A stretch of 64,000 nucleotides of DNA, taken from positions 1 to 64,000 of the forward strand of contig CAKUBV010000004.1 in assembly GCA_934643455.1 (NCBI GenBank), written 5' to 3'. The notes beneath the pieces were generated by a model. That model saw only the letters and a program-made list of their open reading frames with translations. It ran no database searches and was not told the origin of the DNA. Position numbers and translations under genes: made by a program. The stretch comes from Candidatus Proelusimicrobium excrementi (lineage in GTDB: Bacteria; Elusimicrobiota; Elusimicrobia; Elusimicrobiales; Elusimicrobiaceae). Position 1 is the stretch's first letter, and every line of letters begins with the position of its first letter. This document shows positions 34,558 through 43,844 of the stretch, piece by piece.

Positions 34558-35709
34558 TTATTTCTTTGCCGCAGGTTTTGCCTCGGTTTTTGCCTCGGGT
34601 GCGGGCTGGGAATATTCAAATTTAACCATTACTTTGATTTCCGCTTTGTCTTTGAGTGAATTTAAAAACTCAATATTGGCTTTTTGCATTTCGGCCGCGG
34701 CCAAAAAGCGGGCGAGTTCCGGTTCGATTTCTTTATAAGTAAAATCTTTTTGCGCTTTTTTCTCGTTTACTCTTATAACGTAGTAGCCGTCTTCGGTTTT
34801 AATCGGGTCGCTTATTTCGCCGACTTTTACATTAAACACTTTGTCGTCAAAATCTTTAGGCATAAGCCCGCGGATTAAAATCATTTCTCCGCCGGCGGCC
34901 AGCGGGGTCTTGTCGTCGGAGAATTTTTCTATGGCTTCCGTAAAGGTTATTTTGCCCGAAGCGATTTTCTTTTTGATGTCTTTGGCTTCTTTTTCCTTAA
35001 GTTTCCAGTTGGCCTGAGTCGCGTTTTTATCAACTTTCACGAACACGGGGGAAAGTTTTATTTGTTCGGCGGTAAGCTGGGTAAGCTTGGCGGCCAAAGG
35101 CGCGGCAAGTTCAAGTCTTTCTCTGGAAAGTTTTTTAATTGCGGCCTGTTCGCCTTTCATTAAAACGCGGATATCGTCGTAAAGCTGCTGGGTCTGCTCC
35201 TTGGTGGGGGCTTTTGCCTTTTCTCTGGCGACGGAATCAATCATTTTCTTTACCGCCAGCTGGTCTTTGATTCTGTTTTCAAACTGTTTATATGTAAGGC
35301 CTTCTTTTTTAAGCTCGTCGTTAAAAGCTTTTTGGGCTTCTTTTTCGGTCAAATCTTTGCCGGAAGCGTCCTTTTGAAAACGCTTTTTGATTTCCATTAT
35401 GCTTTCGTTGACCTCGCTGTCTTTTACCTTAATGTTTTGTTCTTTGGCTGCCTGCAAAAGCAGCTGTTCTATTATCATTTGGTTTAAGACTTCTTCTTTA
35501 ATGGCCGTAACATTGTCTTTGTTTGCAAGTACGGCGGGTTCTCTGTTTTTATAGTTTTCCAAAGTCGCCTGGGATACTTTTTCATATTCGGAATTTAAAA
35601 TCGGTTTTCCGTTTACCGTAGCCACGGTGGAATCGACTACTTTCGCGTTAAGCGCAGCCGCGCCTAAGAATGCGGCCAGCGTTATTGCAGTTATTTTATT
35701 TAGTTTCAT
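34558..35709 (-). CDS. SurA/PrsA-like periplasmic peptidyl-prolyl isomerase
   Basis: A 383-residue exported chaperone with a signal peptide ending LNAKV. An N-terminal SurA-like helical domain covers about 25-170. The parvulin domain covers about 225-340 (KKIASGKITFTEAIEKFSDD, GGEMILIRGLMPKDFDDKVF, EDGYYVIRV). The Lys/Ala/Pro-rich tail is low complexity. It should help fold outer-membrane proteins such as the barrels in this window. It overlaps the upstream lipoprotein gene by 14 bases. Confidence 0.85.
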   Translation of the reverse strand: MKLNKITAITLAAFLGAAALNAKVVDSTVATVNGKPILNSEYEKVSQATLENYKNREPAVLANKDNVTAIKEEVLNQMIIEQLLLQAAKEQNIKVKDSEVNESIMEIKKRFQKDASGKDLTEKEAQKAFNDELKKEGLTYKQFENRIKDQLAVKKMIDSVAREKAKAPTKEQTQQLYDDIRVLMKGEQAAIKKLSRERLELAAPLAAKLTQLTAEQIKLSPVFVKVDKNATQANWKLKEKEAKDIKKKIASGKITFTEAIEKFSDDKTPLAAGGEMILIRGLMPKDFDDKVFNVKVGEISDPIKTEDGYYVIRVNEKKAQKDFTYKEIEPELARFLAAAEMQKANIEFLNSLKDKAEIKVMVKFEYSQPAPEAKTEAKPAAKK

Positions 35710-36541
35710 CAGTTGTTACCTCCACGCGATACTTGCTTTTAAGGGAATTTAAGTACGCGTCCATTTTTTGTTTTTCCAAAATTTGTCTTATGCGTTCTTT
35801 GGCCTGATTGTAAGTCAGCCTTTCTTCGCCCGTTTTCATTATTATATGAAATCCGCGCGGCGTTTTGATAAAACCCTGCACCTGATATGTCGGCGTATTG
35901 GCCGCGGCTACTTCTATCTGCGGCAGATATTCGCCCGGGATAAACGGTTCCAGCGCGCCTTTGTTCTTTTTTGATACTGGATCTTTTGAAAATTTCTTTA
36001 CGGCGTCTTCAAAAGTCTGTTTGGTTTTGGAATTTCTTATGGCGCGGGTTACATCGGCCGCTTCTTTAGGGTCGGTCAGCAGGATTTCAAGTAAATAAAT
36101 CTGATAAGGATATTTTTTGTGATAGGCTTTTATTTCCTCTTCGCTCACGGCTATGGTGCCGTCTTCATAAAGTTTTTGGAGGAGAAGCCGGTTAAGCGCG
36201 TATGCTTTTGCCTTTTCCAGCCTGGTTTTCTGTTCGGTTTCTATATCCTGAATTTCCTTAATATAATCCGGGTTTTGCTCAAGGCCGGCGTCTTTGGCGG
36301 CCTTTAACATTAGTTTCTCGTTGATAAGATAATTTAAAAAGTTTTCTTTGCCGATATCTGTCTGAAGAAATTTCTTAAAAGAATCGTCAAGCTCCGCCGC
36401 TTGAGCGTTAAAATCCGCTTCGGTGATAGCTTCCCCTGATATTTGGGCAAGCACGGGGGTTTGGGGTGTATTTTGCTCCTCCTGCTTTTGATGACAGGCG
36501 CAGAGCGTCAGGGCCAGAATGGGGAGGAGGAGTTTTTTCAT
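35696..36541 (-). CDS. Lipoprotein of the parvulin/SurA type
   Basis: A 281-residue predicted lipoprotein. The lipobox is LCAC with the lipid cysteine at 16. A SurA-like helical part covers about 30-130. A parvulin domain follows with IRNSKTKQTFEDAVKKFSKD, GALEPFIPGEYL and TPRGFHIIMKTG. The two chaperones form one operon. TAAACT 6 nt upstream of ATG and no ribosome site suggest a leaderless mRNA. Confidence 0.8.
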   Translation of the reverse strand: MKKLLLPILALTLCACHQKQEEQNTPQTPVLAQISGEAITEADFNAQAAELDDSFKKFLQTDIGKENFLNYLINEKLMLKAAKDAGLEQNPDYIKEIQDIETEQKTRLEKAKAYALNRLLLQKLYEDGTIAVSEEEIKAYHKKYPYQIYLLEILLTDPKEAADVTRAIRNSKTKQTFEDAVKKFSKDPVSKKNKGALEPFIPGEYLPQIEVAAANTPTYQVQGFIKTPRGFHIIMKTGEERLTYNQAKERIRQILEKQKMDAYLNSLKSKYRVEVTTDETK

Positions 36542-36726
36542 ATATACAGTTTAGCAGTTTAGGGAGGTTAAGAAAAGGGGGGATTGTATTAGTTCGTGTT
36601 ACGTTGCACTCTCACCTTTTTTACTCGCGTGATATTACATTCTCACAGCTAGCAATTTTCCATATTTGGGTAAATTTTTATTTTTTTAAAGCTTCGGATA
36701 CTGCGCCGCCTTCGGCGGCATCACGC
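36542..36726. other. Intergenic region with repeat copy 4
   Basis: No gene is visible between the lipoprotein start and the mfd stop. The stretch is mostly the dispersed repeat. Confidence 0.6.
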
Positions 36727-36732
36727 TTAGGT
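36596..36732 (+). repeat. Dispersed intergenic repeat, copy 4
   Basis: Landmarks: TTCGTGTTACGTTGCACTCTC (36592 onward), ACTCGCGTGATATTACATTC, GCTAGCAATTTTCCATATTT (36648-36667), TTCGGATAC (36693-36701), the perfect hairpin GCCGCC-TTC-GGCGGC (about 36705-36719) and CATCACGCTTAGG. The copy lacks the right-hand CACGCAGG part. The last bases reach into the mfd stop codon region, and the hairpin may help terminate mfd. Confidence 0.7.
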
Positions 36733-39700
36733 TTCCTGAGGGATTATTAACAGCTTTAAAATATCCATCAGCCTTTTAGCTTCGGCCAAAATATTGCCCG
36801 GTCGGTGGTAAATCCTTATTCCATCGCCGTTGGGGACCGGCAGGAACATTATATTTTGGCGGAAGCTTTCCAAAAGTTTCGTTATGGAACTTTCGGGGAT
36901 TTTAAAAGTTCTGGTAAAGTAAAACTCGGTAAAGCCTTCGCCGCCTTCTATATGGCGTATATTTATCTTTCCGGCGTCCATGGAAAGCTGCATCACTTCA
37001 ATTAAATTAAGCAGCTCCTCAGGGGCTTTGCCGGCCATATTTTCAAGCTTGGCCAAAAGTAATTTTTTGCCTTCATAGTCTGAGGCCATCAATTCCTTAT
37101 AATATCTTAAGCGTTCATTATCGGAAGGCAGATAATCCGGCGGTATATAGGCCGGCACTTTAAGGTTAGTTGTCGCATAAAGAGTTCTGACGACGGGCAC
37201 TCCTTTAAGTTTTTTGACTTCGTTGGCGACCAAATCGCAATATAAAGAAAGGCCGACCTCGTTTACGTATCCGTGCTGGCGTACTCCTAAAAGTTCACCG
37301 CCGCCGCGTATTTCCAAATCGCGCAGGGCCAGTTTAAAGCCGCTGCCCAGTTCGCTGAATTCCATTATCGCGCTGAGGCGTTTTCTTGCTTCTTCGTTGA
37401 AGTCCTTTTTCTTTTTGGCGATTTTCCCGAAAAAGCTGTCTACGGAGTATTCAACCTCTTCCTCTTTTTTCTTAAGCAACCATGCGGGATGCAGCAGATA
37501 GCAATAAGCCTTGCTGGAAGAACGCCCTATCCTGCCGCGCAGCTGATAAAGCTGGGCGAGGCCGAAATCCTGAGCGTTTTCGATAATCAAAGTATTTGCG
37601 TTGGTAACGTCCAAGCCGGATTCTATTATAGTTGAGGCCAAAAGGACGTCATAGCGTTTATTGTAAAAATCCCAAAGAGTATTTTCCAGGGTGCGTTCGT
37701 CAAGCTGGCCGTGCGCTGCGCAGAATTTAACTTCCGGCAGGAGTTTTTGCAGATAAGCCAGTTTTTCCTGCATGGTTTCCACTTTGTTATAAAGGTAGAA
37801 CACTTGGCCGCCGCGCGCGATTTCGTCGCGTATAGCCGTGCTTACGATATCGTCCCCGTAAGGCAGAACCCTTGTCTTTATTGTCATTCTGCCGGGCGGC
37901 GGCGTTTGTATTATTGACATTTCCCTTAAGCTTGAAAGGGACTGGTTTAAAGTTCTTGGTATGGGCGTGGCGGAAAGCATAAGGGTGTGCACGCCCAGTG
38001 ATTTGGCTTTGATTTTTTCCTTCTGTTTTACTCCGAAGCGGTGCTCTTCGTCGATAATGCAAAGGCCTAGGTTCTTAAAATCCACGTCCTTGGAAAGCAG
38101 CCTGTGCGTACCTATCGCTATATCCGTTACGCCTTTTTTTATTTTGCTTACGATATCCTTTTGCTCTTTTTTTGTTTGGAAGCGGCATAATAATTCTATT
38201 GAAACTGGGAAAGCCGCCATACGCTGTGTAAAAGTTTTGTAATGCTGTGCGGCCAATACCGTGGTAGGGACCAAAACAAGCACCTGCGTACCGCTTAAAG
38301 CCGCCCTTAAAGCCGCGCGCATGGCCACTTCCGTTTTGCCGAAGCCGACGTCGCCTATAAGCACTCTGTCCATCGGGCGGGATTGGGTTAAATCGGTTAA
38401 AATTTCTTCTATGGCTTTGGTTTGATCTGGCGTTTGTTCGTAAGGGAAGGAATCGGCAAATTCCCGCTCAAGCCTGTTGTCGCCGAAAAGTTCCTGCGCT
38501 TTGTTGGAGCGGCGCAGGGCTTCAAGGCGCAAAATTTCTTTGGCGGTTTTTTGGGCGTCTTCTTTTACTCTTTTCTTTACTTCGCGCCAAGCGTTCCCGC
38601 TGAGGGAAGATATCCTCGGCGCTTTGCCTTTCAGCCCTATGTATTTTTGTATTTTCCTGAAATCGCTTACGGGTATATAAAGCTTTTCCCCGCGTTTATA
38701 TTCTATTATCAGGCAGTCCACGGGCAGGCCGTCGTTTATAAGGGTTTTCATACCTTGGTAACGCCCTATGCCGTGTTCTTGGTGGACTATATAATCGCCG
38801 GTTTCAAGCTCTTTGAAGCGTACATGCTTGGCTTGGTTTGAATCGAATTTTTTTATTAAAGAAGAACCCCTGTAAGTTCTGTTAAGAACTTGCGTGGAAG
38901 TATAAAACGCGAATTTTTCTTTGGGGCTGTAAAAACCTTCTCTTAAAGGCGCGATAAGCAATGGTATGCGTTTTAAAGCTTCATAATCGGCGAAGACTTC
39001 CTGCAGTCTTTGCAGTTCGCCCATGTTAAGGCAGTATAATTTTAATTGATATCCCTCTTTAAGCTGTTTGGCGGCTTCCGCGTCAAAAAGTTTAAAATCG
39101 GCGTTGAAAGAAGGGTTCTGTTTGAGGCCGCAGTCGATAAAATCTTCCGCCGGCAAATTATAAAAAGCCGTTTGCGCCCCCGGCATGAGCGGCAGAGCCT
39201 GCTCCGGTGGATTATATAAGAAAATTTCAAAATCTTTTGCCCAGTTCGCCAAGTTTGAAGCGTTGTTTTCAAACGTCAAAGGGGAAACGACGTATTCTTC
39301 AAGATTTTCTTTTGTGTTTTGCGTTTCAATATCAAACAAAGAAACGGTGCTTATCATGTTCCCGCTGAAGTATATTCTGCACGGCGCGTCGTAGTTTGGG
39401 CTGAAAATATCCACCACGGAGCCCCTGACGGCGTATTGGCCTGATTTTTCGGTAAAGTCGGCGCGTTCGTAGCCGCAGTTTTCGAGTTTAAAAAGCAAAT
39501 CTCCGCGCGTCATGCTTTGCGCTATTTTGATTGTTATTATCTTTTGGGCGAAATCTTTTCTGCCGGGCAGAGTCTTTGCGCAAACTGAATACAAGGCGGC
39601 GGCCGTTATAGGTTTTTTCGGAGATAAAAACTCATACAGGCCCGCGCTTATGGAATATTTGTCCTCGCCTATCATGGCAGAGGCGCGTTCTTGTTCTTTG

Positions 39701-39858
39701 GCGAAAGTTTTAAACGCAAGAACGAAATCTTCCATTTCCTGTTCGTCGCGGCAGACGAACAGAATATTCGCTTTTGCGCGCTCTGTTTTAAGGGTTTCTT
39801 CCGCCGCCAAAAAAGCCGCGGAGGAAATATTGGGTAAAAGAATATTTTTTATCGCCAT
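36727..39858 (-). CDS. mfd: Transcription-repair coupling factor
   Basis: DNA translocase that removes RNA polymerase stalled at lesions and recruits UvrA. It has 1043 residues, shorter than the 1148 of E. coli. The RNA-polymerase-interacting domain begins LETGDYIVHQEHGIGRYQG (near 345). The helicase motor has GDVGFGKTEVAMRAALRAA (Walker A), IIDEEHRFGVKQKE (Walker B), ATPIPRTL and QLRGRIGRSSSKAY. The C-terminal TRCF domain is present. The UvrB-like N-terminal module is reduced. The ATG follows TTTATAT directly, again without a ribosome site. Confidence 0.95.
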   Translation of the reverse strand: MAIKNILLPNISSAAFLAAEETLKTERAKANILFVCRDEQEMEDFVLAFKTFAKEQERASAMIGEDKYSISAGLYEFLSPKKPITAAALYSVCAKTLPGRKDFAQKIITIKIAQSMTRGDLLFKLENCGYERADFTEKSGQYAVRGSVVDIFSPNYDAPCRIYFSGNMISTVSLFDIETQNTKENLEEYVVSPLTFENNASNLANWAKDFEIFLYNPPEQALPLMPGAQTAFYNLPAEDFIDCGLKQNPSFNADFKLFDAEAAKQLKEGYQLKLYCLNMGELQRLQEVFADYEALKRIPLLIAPLREGFYSPKEKFAFYTSTQVLNRTYRGSSLIKKFDSNQAKHVRFKELETGDYIVHQEHGIGRYQGMKTLINDGLPVDCLIIEYKRGEKLYIPVSDFRKIQKYIGLKGKAPRISSLSGNAWREVKKRVKEDAQKTAKEILRLEALRRSNKAQELFGDNRLEREFADSFPYEQTPDQTKAIEEILTDLTQSRPMDRVLIGDVGFGKTEVAMRAALRAALSGTQVLVLVPTTVLAAQHYKTFTQRMAAFPVSIELLCRFQTKKEQKDIVSKIKKGVTDIAIGTHRLLSKDVDFKNLGLCIIDEEHRFGVKQKEKIKAKSLGVHTLMLSATPIPRTLNQSLSSLREMSIIQTPPPGRMTIKTRVLPYGDDIVSTAIRDEIARGGQVFYLYNKVETMQEKLAYLQKLLPEVKFCAAHGQLDERTLENTLWDFYNKRYDVLLASTIIESGLDVTNANTLIIENAQDFGLAQLYQLRGRIGRSSSKAYCYLLHPAWLLKKKEEEVEYSVDSFFGKIAKKKKDFNEEARKRLSAIMEFSELGSGFKLALRDLEIRGGGELLGVRQHGYVNEVGLSLYCDLVANEVKKLKGVPVVRTLYATTNLKVPAYIPPDYLPSDNERLRYYKELMASDYEGKKLLLAKLENMAGKAPEELLNLIEVMQLSMDAGKINIRHIEGGEGFTEFYFTRTFKIPESSITKLLESFRQNIMFLPVPNGDGIRIYHRPGNILAEAKRLMDILKLLIIPQET

Positions 39859-39868
39859 ATATAAATGT

Positions 39869-39899
39869 AAAGCGCCCTTTTAGGACATCAGGGCGCTTT
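39869..39899. terminator. Hairpin between pbp and mfd
   Basis: Perfect stem AAAGCGCCC/GGGCGCTTT (39869-39877 with 39891-39899). The minus-strand T run is poor, so termination of the PBP gene may be incomplete. Confidence 0.55.
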
Positions 39900-39913
39900 T
39901 ACGAAAAATAAAT

Positions 39914-42034
39914 TTAGAACGAGCTCGGCTCAGTGCCTTTTTTAAACGCTTCCAGGAATTTATTTCTGTCGCCGGGTAAAGCCAATTTGCCCGTTTCGGG
40001 ATTGACCGACGCGAAGGAAATCCCGTCTGGCACGTGGAAATCCGCCGCGGGTTCGTCTTTTAAAACTTCCTGCATTATGGCGGTCCACCACGGGGCCACC
40101 GCGCCGCCGCCGGTCCAGCGTCCTTTTTCCTGGGCGGTATCGTCGTCATAGCCCATCCAGGCTCCGGCCGCAATATTGGGCGTCATGCCTATAAACCAAG
40201 CGTCCCTGTAACTTTGCGAAGTCCCCGTTTTGCCGGCTATGGGCTTCTTTATAGCCCTTGCCGCGCCGCCGGTTCCGCGCTGCACCACGCCTTTCATCAT
40301 ATTAATGAGAATAAAAGAATCCTGCGGGGAGAAAGCTTCCCTCTCGTTGGGGATATGCTGCTCCAAAATGCGTCCGTTTTGGTCTTCCACGCGCTCTATG
40401 GCGTATTCTTCAACGTATATGCCGTTATTGGCGAAGGTGCTCATCGCGCTGACAAGCTCGTCCAAGCTTACCACCGATACGCCCAAAGCCAAAGCCGGGG
40501 CATTGGGCAGGGCGGATTTTATTCCCGCGCGTCTTGCCACGTTTATGGTGTTTTTAACGCCTACCGCGTCTATCAAATTTACGGCTACCAAGTTTCTGGA
40601 AAGTTCCAAAGCTCTCCTTAATGTGGAGAACCCGGAAGAGCTTCCGCCGATATTTCTGGGGGCCCAAACGTCAAAATCCTTGCTGTACATAAAAGGCTGC
40701 GCCGCAAGCTGAAGGGAATACTGATCTTTGGCTTCGTCGAATACTCTCCAGTTGTTGCCGTCATAATAAAACACCATTTCCAAATCTTTTATCATGGTGG
40801 AAGGCGTATAGCCTTTTTCCAAAGCGGCCATCCAAACGAAAGGCTTGAAAGAAGATCCCGGCTGGCGTTTTGCCTGCGTTGCCCTGTTAAAGCGGGATTC
40901 TTCATAGTTTCTGCCGCCTATCATTATCCTTATTGCGCCGGTTTTAACGTCGCGCGCAAAAAACGCGCCCTGAAGCTGGGGATATTCTTCCTGTTCGGGC
41001 TTTTCTTCGGCCGATGAGGTTTCTTCTTCCTCCGGCAGCGCTTCGGAAGCGATGGAATCATCCACTATTTCTATGCCCAAATCCTTGGCCAAGCGGACGT
41101 CGTAATCATGCAGGCGTTCGTTCATTATCTGTTCGGCCAAAGCCTGCTTTTCTATGTCTATAGTGGTGTAGATGTTAAGCCCGCCTTTCCAAAATGTATC
41201 CATGCCGTATTTAGGTTCCAAAATGCGCCTTATGTATTCTATGAAGTAAAGCCCGGGTTTGTCGGCGGCCTGTTTCTTTTCCGGCAGGGGTTCTTCTTTG
41301 GCGGCTTTGGCTTCTTCCGGCGTAATAAAACCCATTTCCTGCATGGAGTTTAAGACCAAAGCCCTTCTCTGTTTGGCGGTTTCCGGGTGAGCGAAGGGAT
41401 TATATCTGCTGGGCAAAGGTATTACGCCCACAAGCATTGCGCTTTCGCCCAAAGTAAGTTCGCTTAAATCTTTGTTGAAGTATTTTTTCGCCGCGGCTTT
41501 AACGCCGTAAGCGCCTTCGCCGAAGTAAATCTCGTTAAGATACATTTGCAGTATTTCCTGCTTGCTGAAAGCGCGTTCTATTTGGACCGAGAGAAAAATT
41601 TCCCTTACCTTCCTGATAATCTTTTTCTCTTTCGTCAAAAATACGCCTCTTGAAAGCTGCTGCGTTACTGTCGATCCGCCCTGCGCGGCCTTGCCCAAAA
41701 CGATGTCGTTTACCAAAGCCCTGACTATGCCTTTTAAGGAGAAACCCGCGTGTTTGAAAAAGTTTCTGTCTTCCATGGAAATTACGGCGTTTTGTATGTC
41801 CACCGGGATTTCGTCCAGCGGAACGAGCTGGCGTTTTTCCACGGAAAATTCATAAATAAGATTATTGTTTTTGTCAAAAACTTTAGTGGTTAAAGAGGGG
41901 GAATATTCTTCAAGTTCGTAAACCGGCGGTATGCCGGAAACTATATAATACGTCAAAGCCGCGCAGACAAATATGCCCAAAGCCGCGGCAAAGACAAAAG
42001 AAAATATAAAAAATTTTGATTTAAGTATATTCAT
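39914..42034 (-). CDS. Class A penicillin-binding protein (PBP1A-like)
   Basis: Bifunctional peptidoglycan synthase of 706 residues. An N-terminal membrane anchor lies at about 8-30. The GT51 glycosyltransferase has AVISMEDRNFFKHAGFS, QGGSTVTQQLSRG, RKVREIFLSVQIERAFSK and EIYFGEGAYGVKAA. The transpeptidase has SxxK in QPGSSFKPF, SRN in LELSRNLVAVN and KTG in AGKTGTSQSYRDAW. An acidic insert (about 318-335) is rich in Glu. TATAAT (42041-42046 complement) lies 6 nt before the ATG and there is no ribosome site. Confidence 0.93.
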   Translation of the reverse strand: MNILKSKFFIFSFVFAAALGIFVCAALTYYIVSGIPPVYELEEYSPSLTTKVFDKNNNLIYEFSVEKRQLVPLDEIPVDIQNAVISMEDRNFFKHAGFSLKGIVRALVNDIVLGKAAQGGSTVTQQLSRGVFLTKEKKIIRKVREIFLSVQIERAFSKQEILQMYLNEIYFGEGAYGVKAAAKKYFNKDLSELTLGESAMLVGVIPLPSRYNPFAHPETAKQRRALVLNSMQEMGFITPEEAKAAKEEPLPEKKQAADKPGLYFIEYIRRILEPKYGMDTFWKGGLNIYTTIDIEKQALAEQIMNERLHDYDVRLAKDLGIEIVDDSIASEALPEEEETSSAEEKPEQEEYPQLQGAFFARDVKTGAIRIMIGGRNYEESRFNRATQAKRQPGSSFKPFVWMAALEKGYTPSTMIKDLEMVFYYDGNNWRVFDEAKDQYSLQLAAQPFMYSKDFDVWAPRNIGGSSSGFSTLRRALELSRNLVAVNLIDAVGVKNTINVARRAGIKSALPNAPALALGVSVVSLDELVSAMSTFANNGIYVEEYAIERVEDQNGRILEQHIPNEREAFSPQDSFILINMMKGVVQRGTGGAARAIKKPIAGKTGTSQSYRDAWFIGMTPNIAAGAWMGYDDDTAQEKGRWTGGGAVAPWWTAIMQEVLKDEPAADFHVPDGISFASVNPETGKLALPGDRNKFLEAFKKGTEPSSF

Positions 42035-42040
42035 TATTAA

Positions 42041-42091
42041 ATTATATCAATTTATCATTAGTATAAAAATACGGCGGAAAATTAGTAGAAT
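42041..42091. promoter_or_regulatory. Divergent promoters with -10 boxes 6 nt from both start codons
   Basis: On the minus strand TATAAT (complement of 42041-42046) is followed by six bases and the PBP ATG. On the plus strand TAGAAT (42086-42091) is followed by six bases and the kinase ATG. At normal promoter geometry both transcripts would begin at the start codon. No clear -35 boxes are seen. Confidence 0.6.
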
Positions 42092-42097
42092 AATAAT

Positions 42098-43201
42098 ATG
42101 ACTGTCTATAAGAAAAAAGATTCTTTGTGCTGCATCATGGGCAAAAAAGAGCTGTGCCGTTCCGGCGCGGCGGATGTTTCGTTTAAGGCCGGTGACAGCT
42201 CTTCAGCCGCGAAGTATACCTGCCTTTACCTTTTGGACAAAAGCAACAAATGCGCTTTTATCTACGGCTGCGGCGAAGAATTCCCCAAAGATTTTAAAGA
42301 ACAGATTACAAAAAGCGGAGTCCACGTAGATTCCCACAAAAAAGCTTTTGACAACCATAAAATTTCTTATGAATGGTTCTTGGACGAGAACGGCCGAACG
42401 CCCGGCCTTTACAAAACTTTGCTGGTGCCTTTTACCAAAGAAGACGGCGCGGTTGATAAAGTGCTGGGAATAGTAAGGAAGGTGGACGCGGATAATTTTT
42501 TGGACAAAGTTTCTTACTCCGTGGCCGAAAGCGAAGCGCCAAGCATTGTCAGCCTGCTTCTTAACGGCAGGGAAGAAGAAAAACGCAAAATAGCGTCTTT
42601 ACTTCATGACGAAATAGGCACGGCCGCGGTTGCAATTAATTCCCTTTTGGCTATACTTAAAGAGGATATAAAAGACGGAAACGCCGCCCAAGCTTTGGCC
42701 GACGCCGATAAACTGCAAAGGGCGGTGGCCGGTTCCATGGACAGAATGAAAAAGGCGGTCGTCAATTTGCGCCCTCCGCAAATAGACGACGTCGGGCTTG
42801 ACGCCGCGGTAAGGCATTTTGTCGATACGCTTTCCGCTTCCGTGCCGCTTAAAATTGATTATAAATATAAAATCAAAGACGGGGTGCCGATATCAGACGG
42901 GGTAAAAATTATCATATTCAGAACGGTGCAGGAAGCTTTAAACAATGTTATAAAACATGCGGATGCGAAAACCGCCAAAATCAGAATTGCAAAAGAAGCC
43001 GATAATATAGTTTTGACCGTGGAAGACGACGGCGTCGGCTATAAAGAAGAAAAAAGCAGAACCGCGAATAAACTGGGGATACTCGGTATGAAGGAAAATG
43101 TTTCCTACATAGGCGGGACGATAAGCATTGAAGGAAAGCCAGGCAAGGGGACTAAAATAAAAGTCGTCTGCCCGATAATTTCTTATAAGAGGGTTGTATG
43201 A
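42098..43201 (+). CDS. Soluble histidine kinase (NarL/DegS type) with Cys-rich sensor domain
   Basis: A 367-residue kinase without membrane segments. The N-terminal 140 residues form a PAS/GAF-sized sensor with six cysteines among the first 58 (11, 12, 20, 42, 52, 58). The HisKA_3 dimerisation helix has KRKIASLLHDEIGTA with phospho-acceptor His170. The ATPase domain has VQEALNNVIKHADAKT (N box), VEDDGVGYKE (G1) and KLGILGMKENV. It overlaps the response regulator gene by four bases. The cysteines might bind an iron-sulfur cluster or sense redox, as in NreB, but spacing differs and this is only inferred. Confidence 0.87.
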   Translation: MTVYKKKDSLCCIMGKKELCRSGAADVSFKAGDSSSAAKYTCLYLLDKSNKCAFIYGCGEEFPKDFKEQITKSGVHVDSHKKAFDNHKISYEWFLDENGRTPGLYKTLLVPFTKEDGAVDKVLGIVRKVDADNFLDKVSYSVAESEAPSIVSLLLNGREEEKRKIASLLHDEIGTAAVAINSLLAILKEDIKDGNAAQALADADKLQRAVAGSMDRMKKAVVNLRPPQIDDVGLDAAVRHFVDTLSASVPLKIDYKYKIKDGVPISDGVKIIIFRTVQEALNNVIKHADAKTAKIRIAKEADNIVLTVEDDGVGYKEEKSRTANKLGILGMKENVSYIGGTISIEGKPGKGTKIKVVCPIISYKRVV

Positions 43202-43842
43202 TAAAAATAGCAATGGCCGATGATCACATGATAGTGCGCGACGGGATAAAAGCCGTGCTTGAACGCAAAGGCAAAGACATGAAGATTGTGGGGGATTTCT
43301 CCAACGGGAAAGAACTTTTGGAATTTGCGCAGGAAGAAGGCGCCGACGTTTATATAGTTGATATATCAATGCCTGTTTTAAACGGTATTGAAACAACTTA
43401 CAAATTGATGAAAGCCCGGCCCGGGGCCAAAGTTATCGTGCTTAGTATGTACGACGACAGAATTACCGTAGAAAAATCCATTAAGGCCGGCGCGAAGGGG
43501 TTTGTGGTAAAAGTTTCCGACGCGGACGAAATTTTAAACGCCGTAAGAATCGTAAACGAGGGCAAAATGTTTTTATCGCAGGGCGTCAGCCGGTATTTTG
43601 AAAACGGCCTGCCCGGCGGCAAGGTTTCCAAGGCCAAACGCAAAAAACAGCTTACGCCCAAGGAAAAGGAAATTCTCCAGCTTATAGCGGAGGGCTTCAG
43701 CAGCAAAAGAATGGCCGAAGAGTACGGCCTTTCCGTAAATACGATACACGTGCACAGAAACAATATCATGCGTAAACTGAATATACATAAACAGGCGGAT
43801 TTGATAAGATACGCCATTAAAGAAGGCATCGCACATATTTAA
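43198..43842 (+). CDS. NarL/FixJ-family response regulator
   Basis: A 214-residue DNA-binding regulator. The receiver has acidic Asp8/Asp9, phospho-acceptor Asp55 (VYIVDISMPVLNG), and Lys in GFVVKVS. The C-terminal LuxR-type helix-turn-helix is LTPKEKEILQLIAEGF...YGLSVNTIHVHRNNIMRKL. It is the partner of the kinase directly upstream. Two bases separate it from rsmD. Targets are unknown. Confidence 0.93.
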   Translation: MIKIAMADDHMIVRDGIKAVLERKGKDMKIVGDFSNGKELLEFAQEEGADVYIVDISMPVLNGIETTYKLMKARPGAKVIVLSMYDDRITVEKSIKAGAKGFVVKVSDADEILNAVRIVNEGKMFLSQGVSRYFENGLPGGKVSKAKRKKQLTPKEKEILQLIAEGFSSKRMAEEYGLSVNTIHVHRNNIMRKLNIHKQADLIRYAIKEGIAHI

Positions 43843-43844
43843 TT

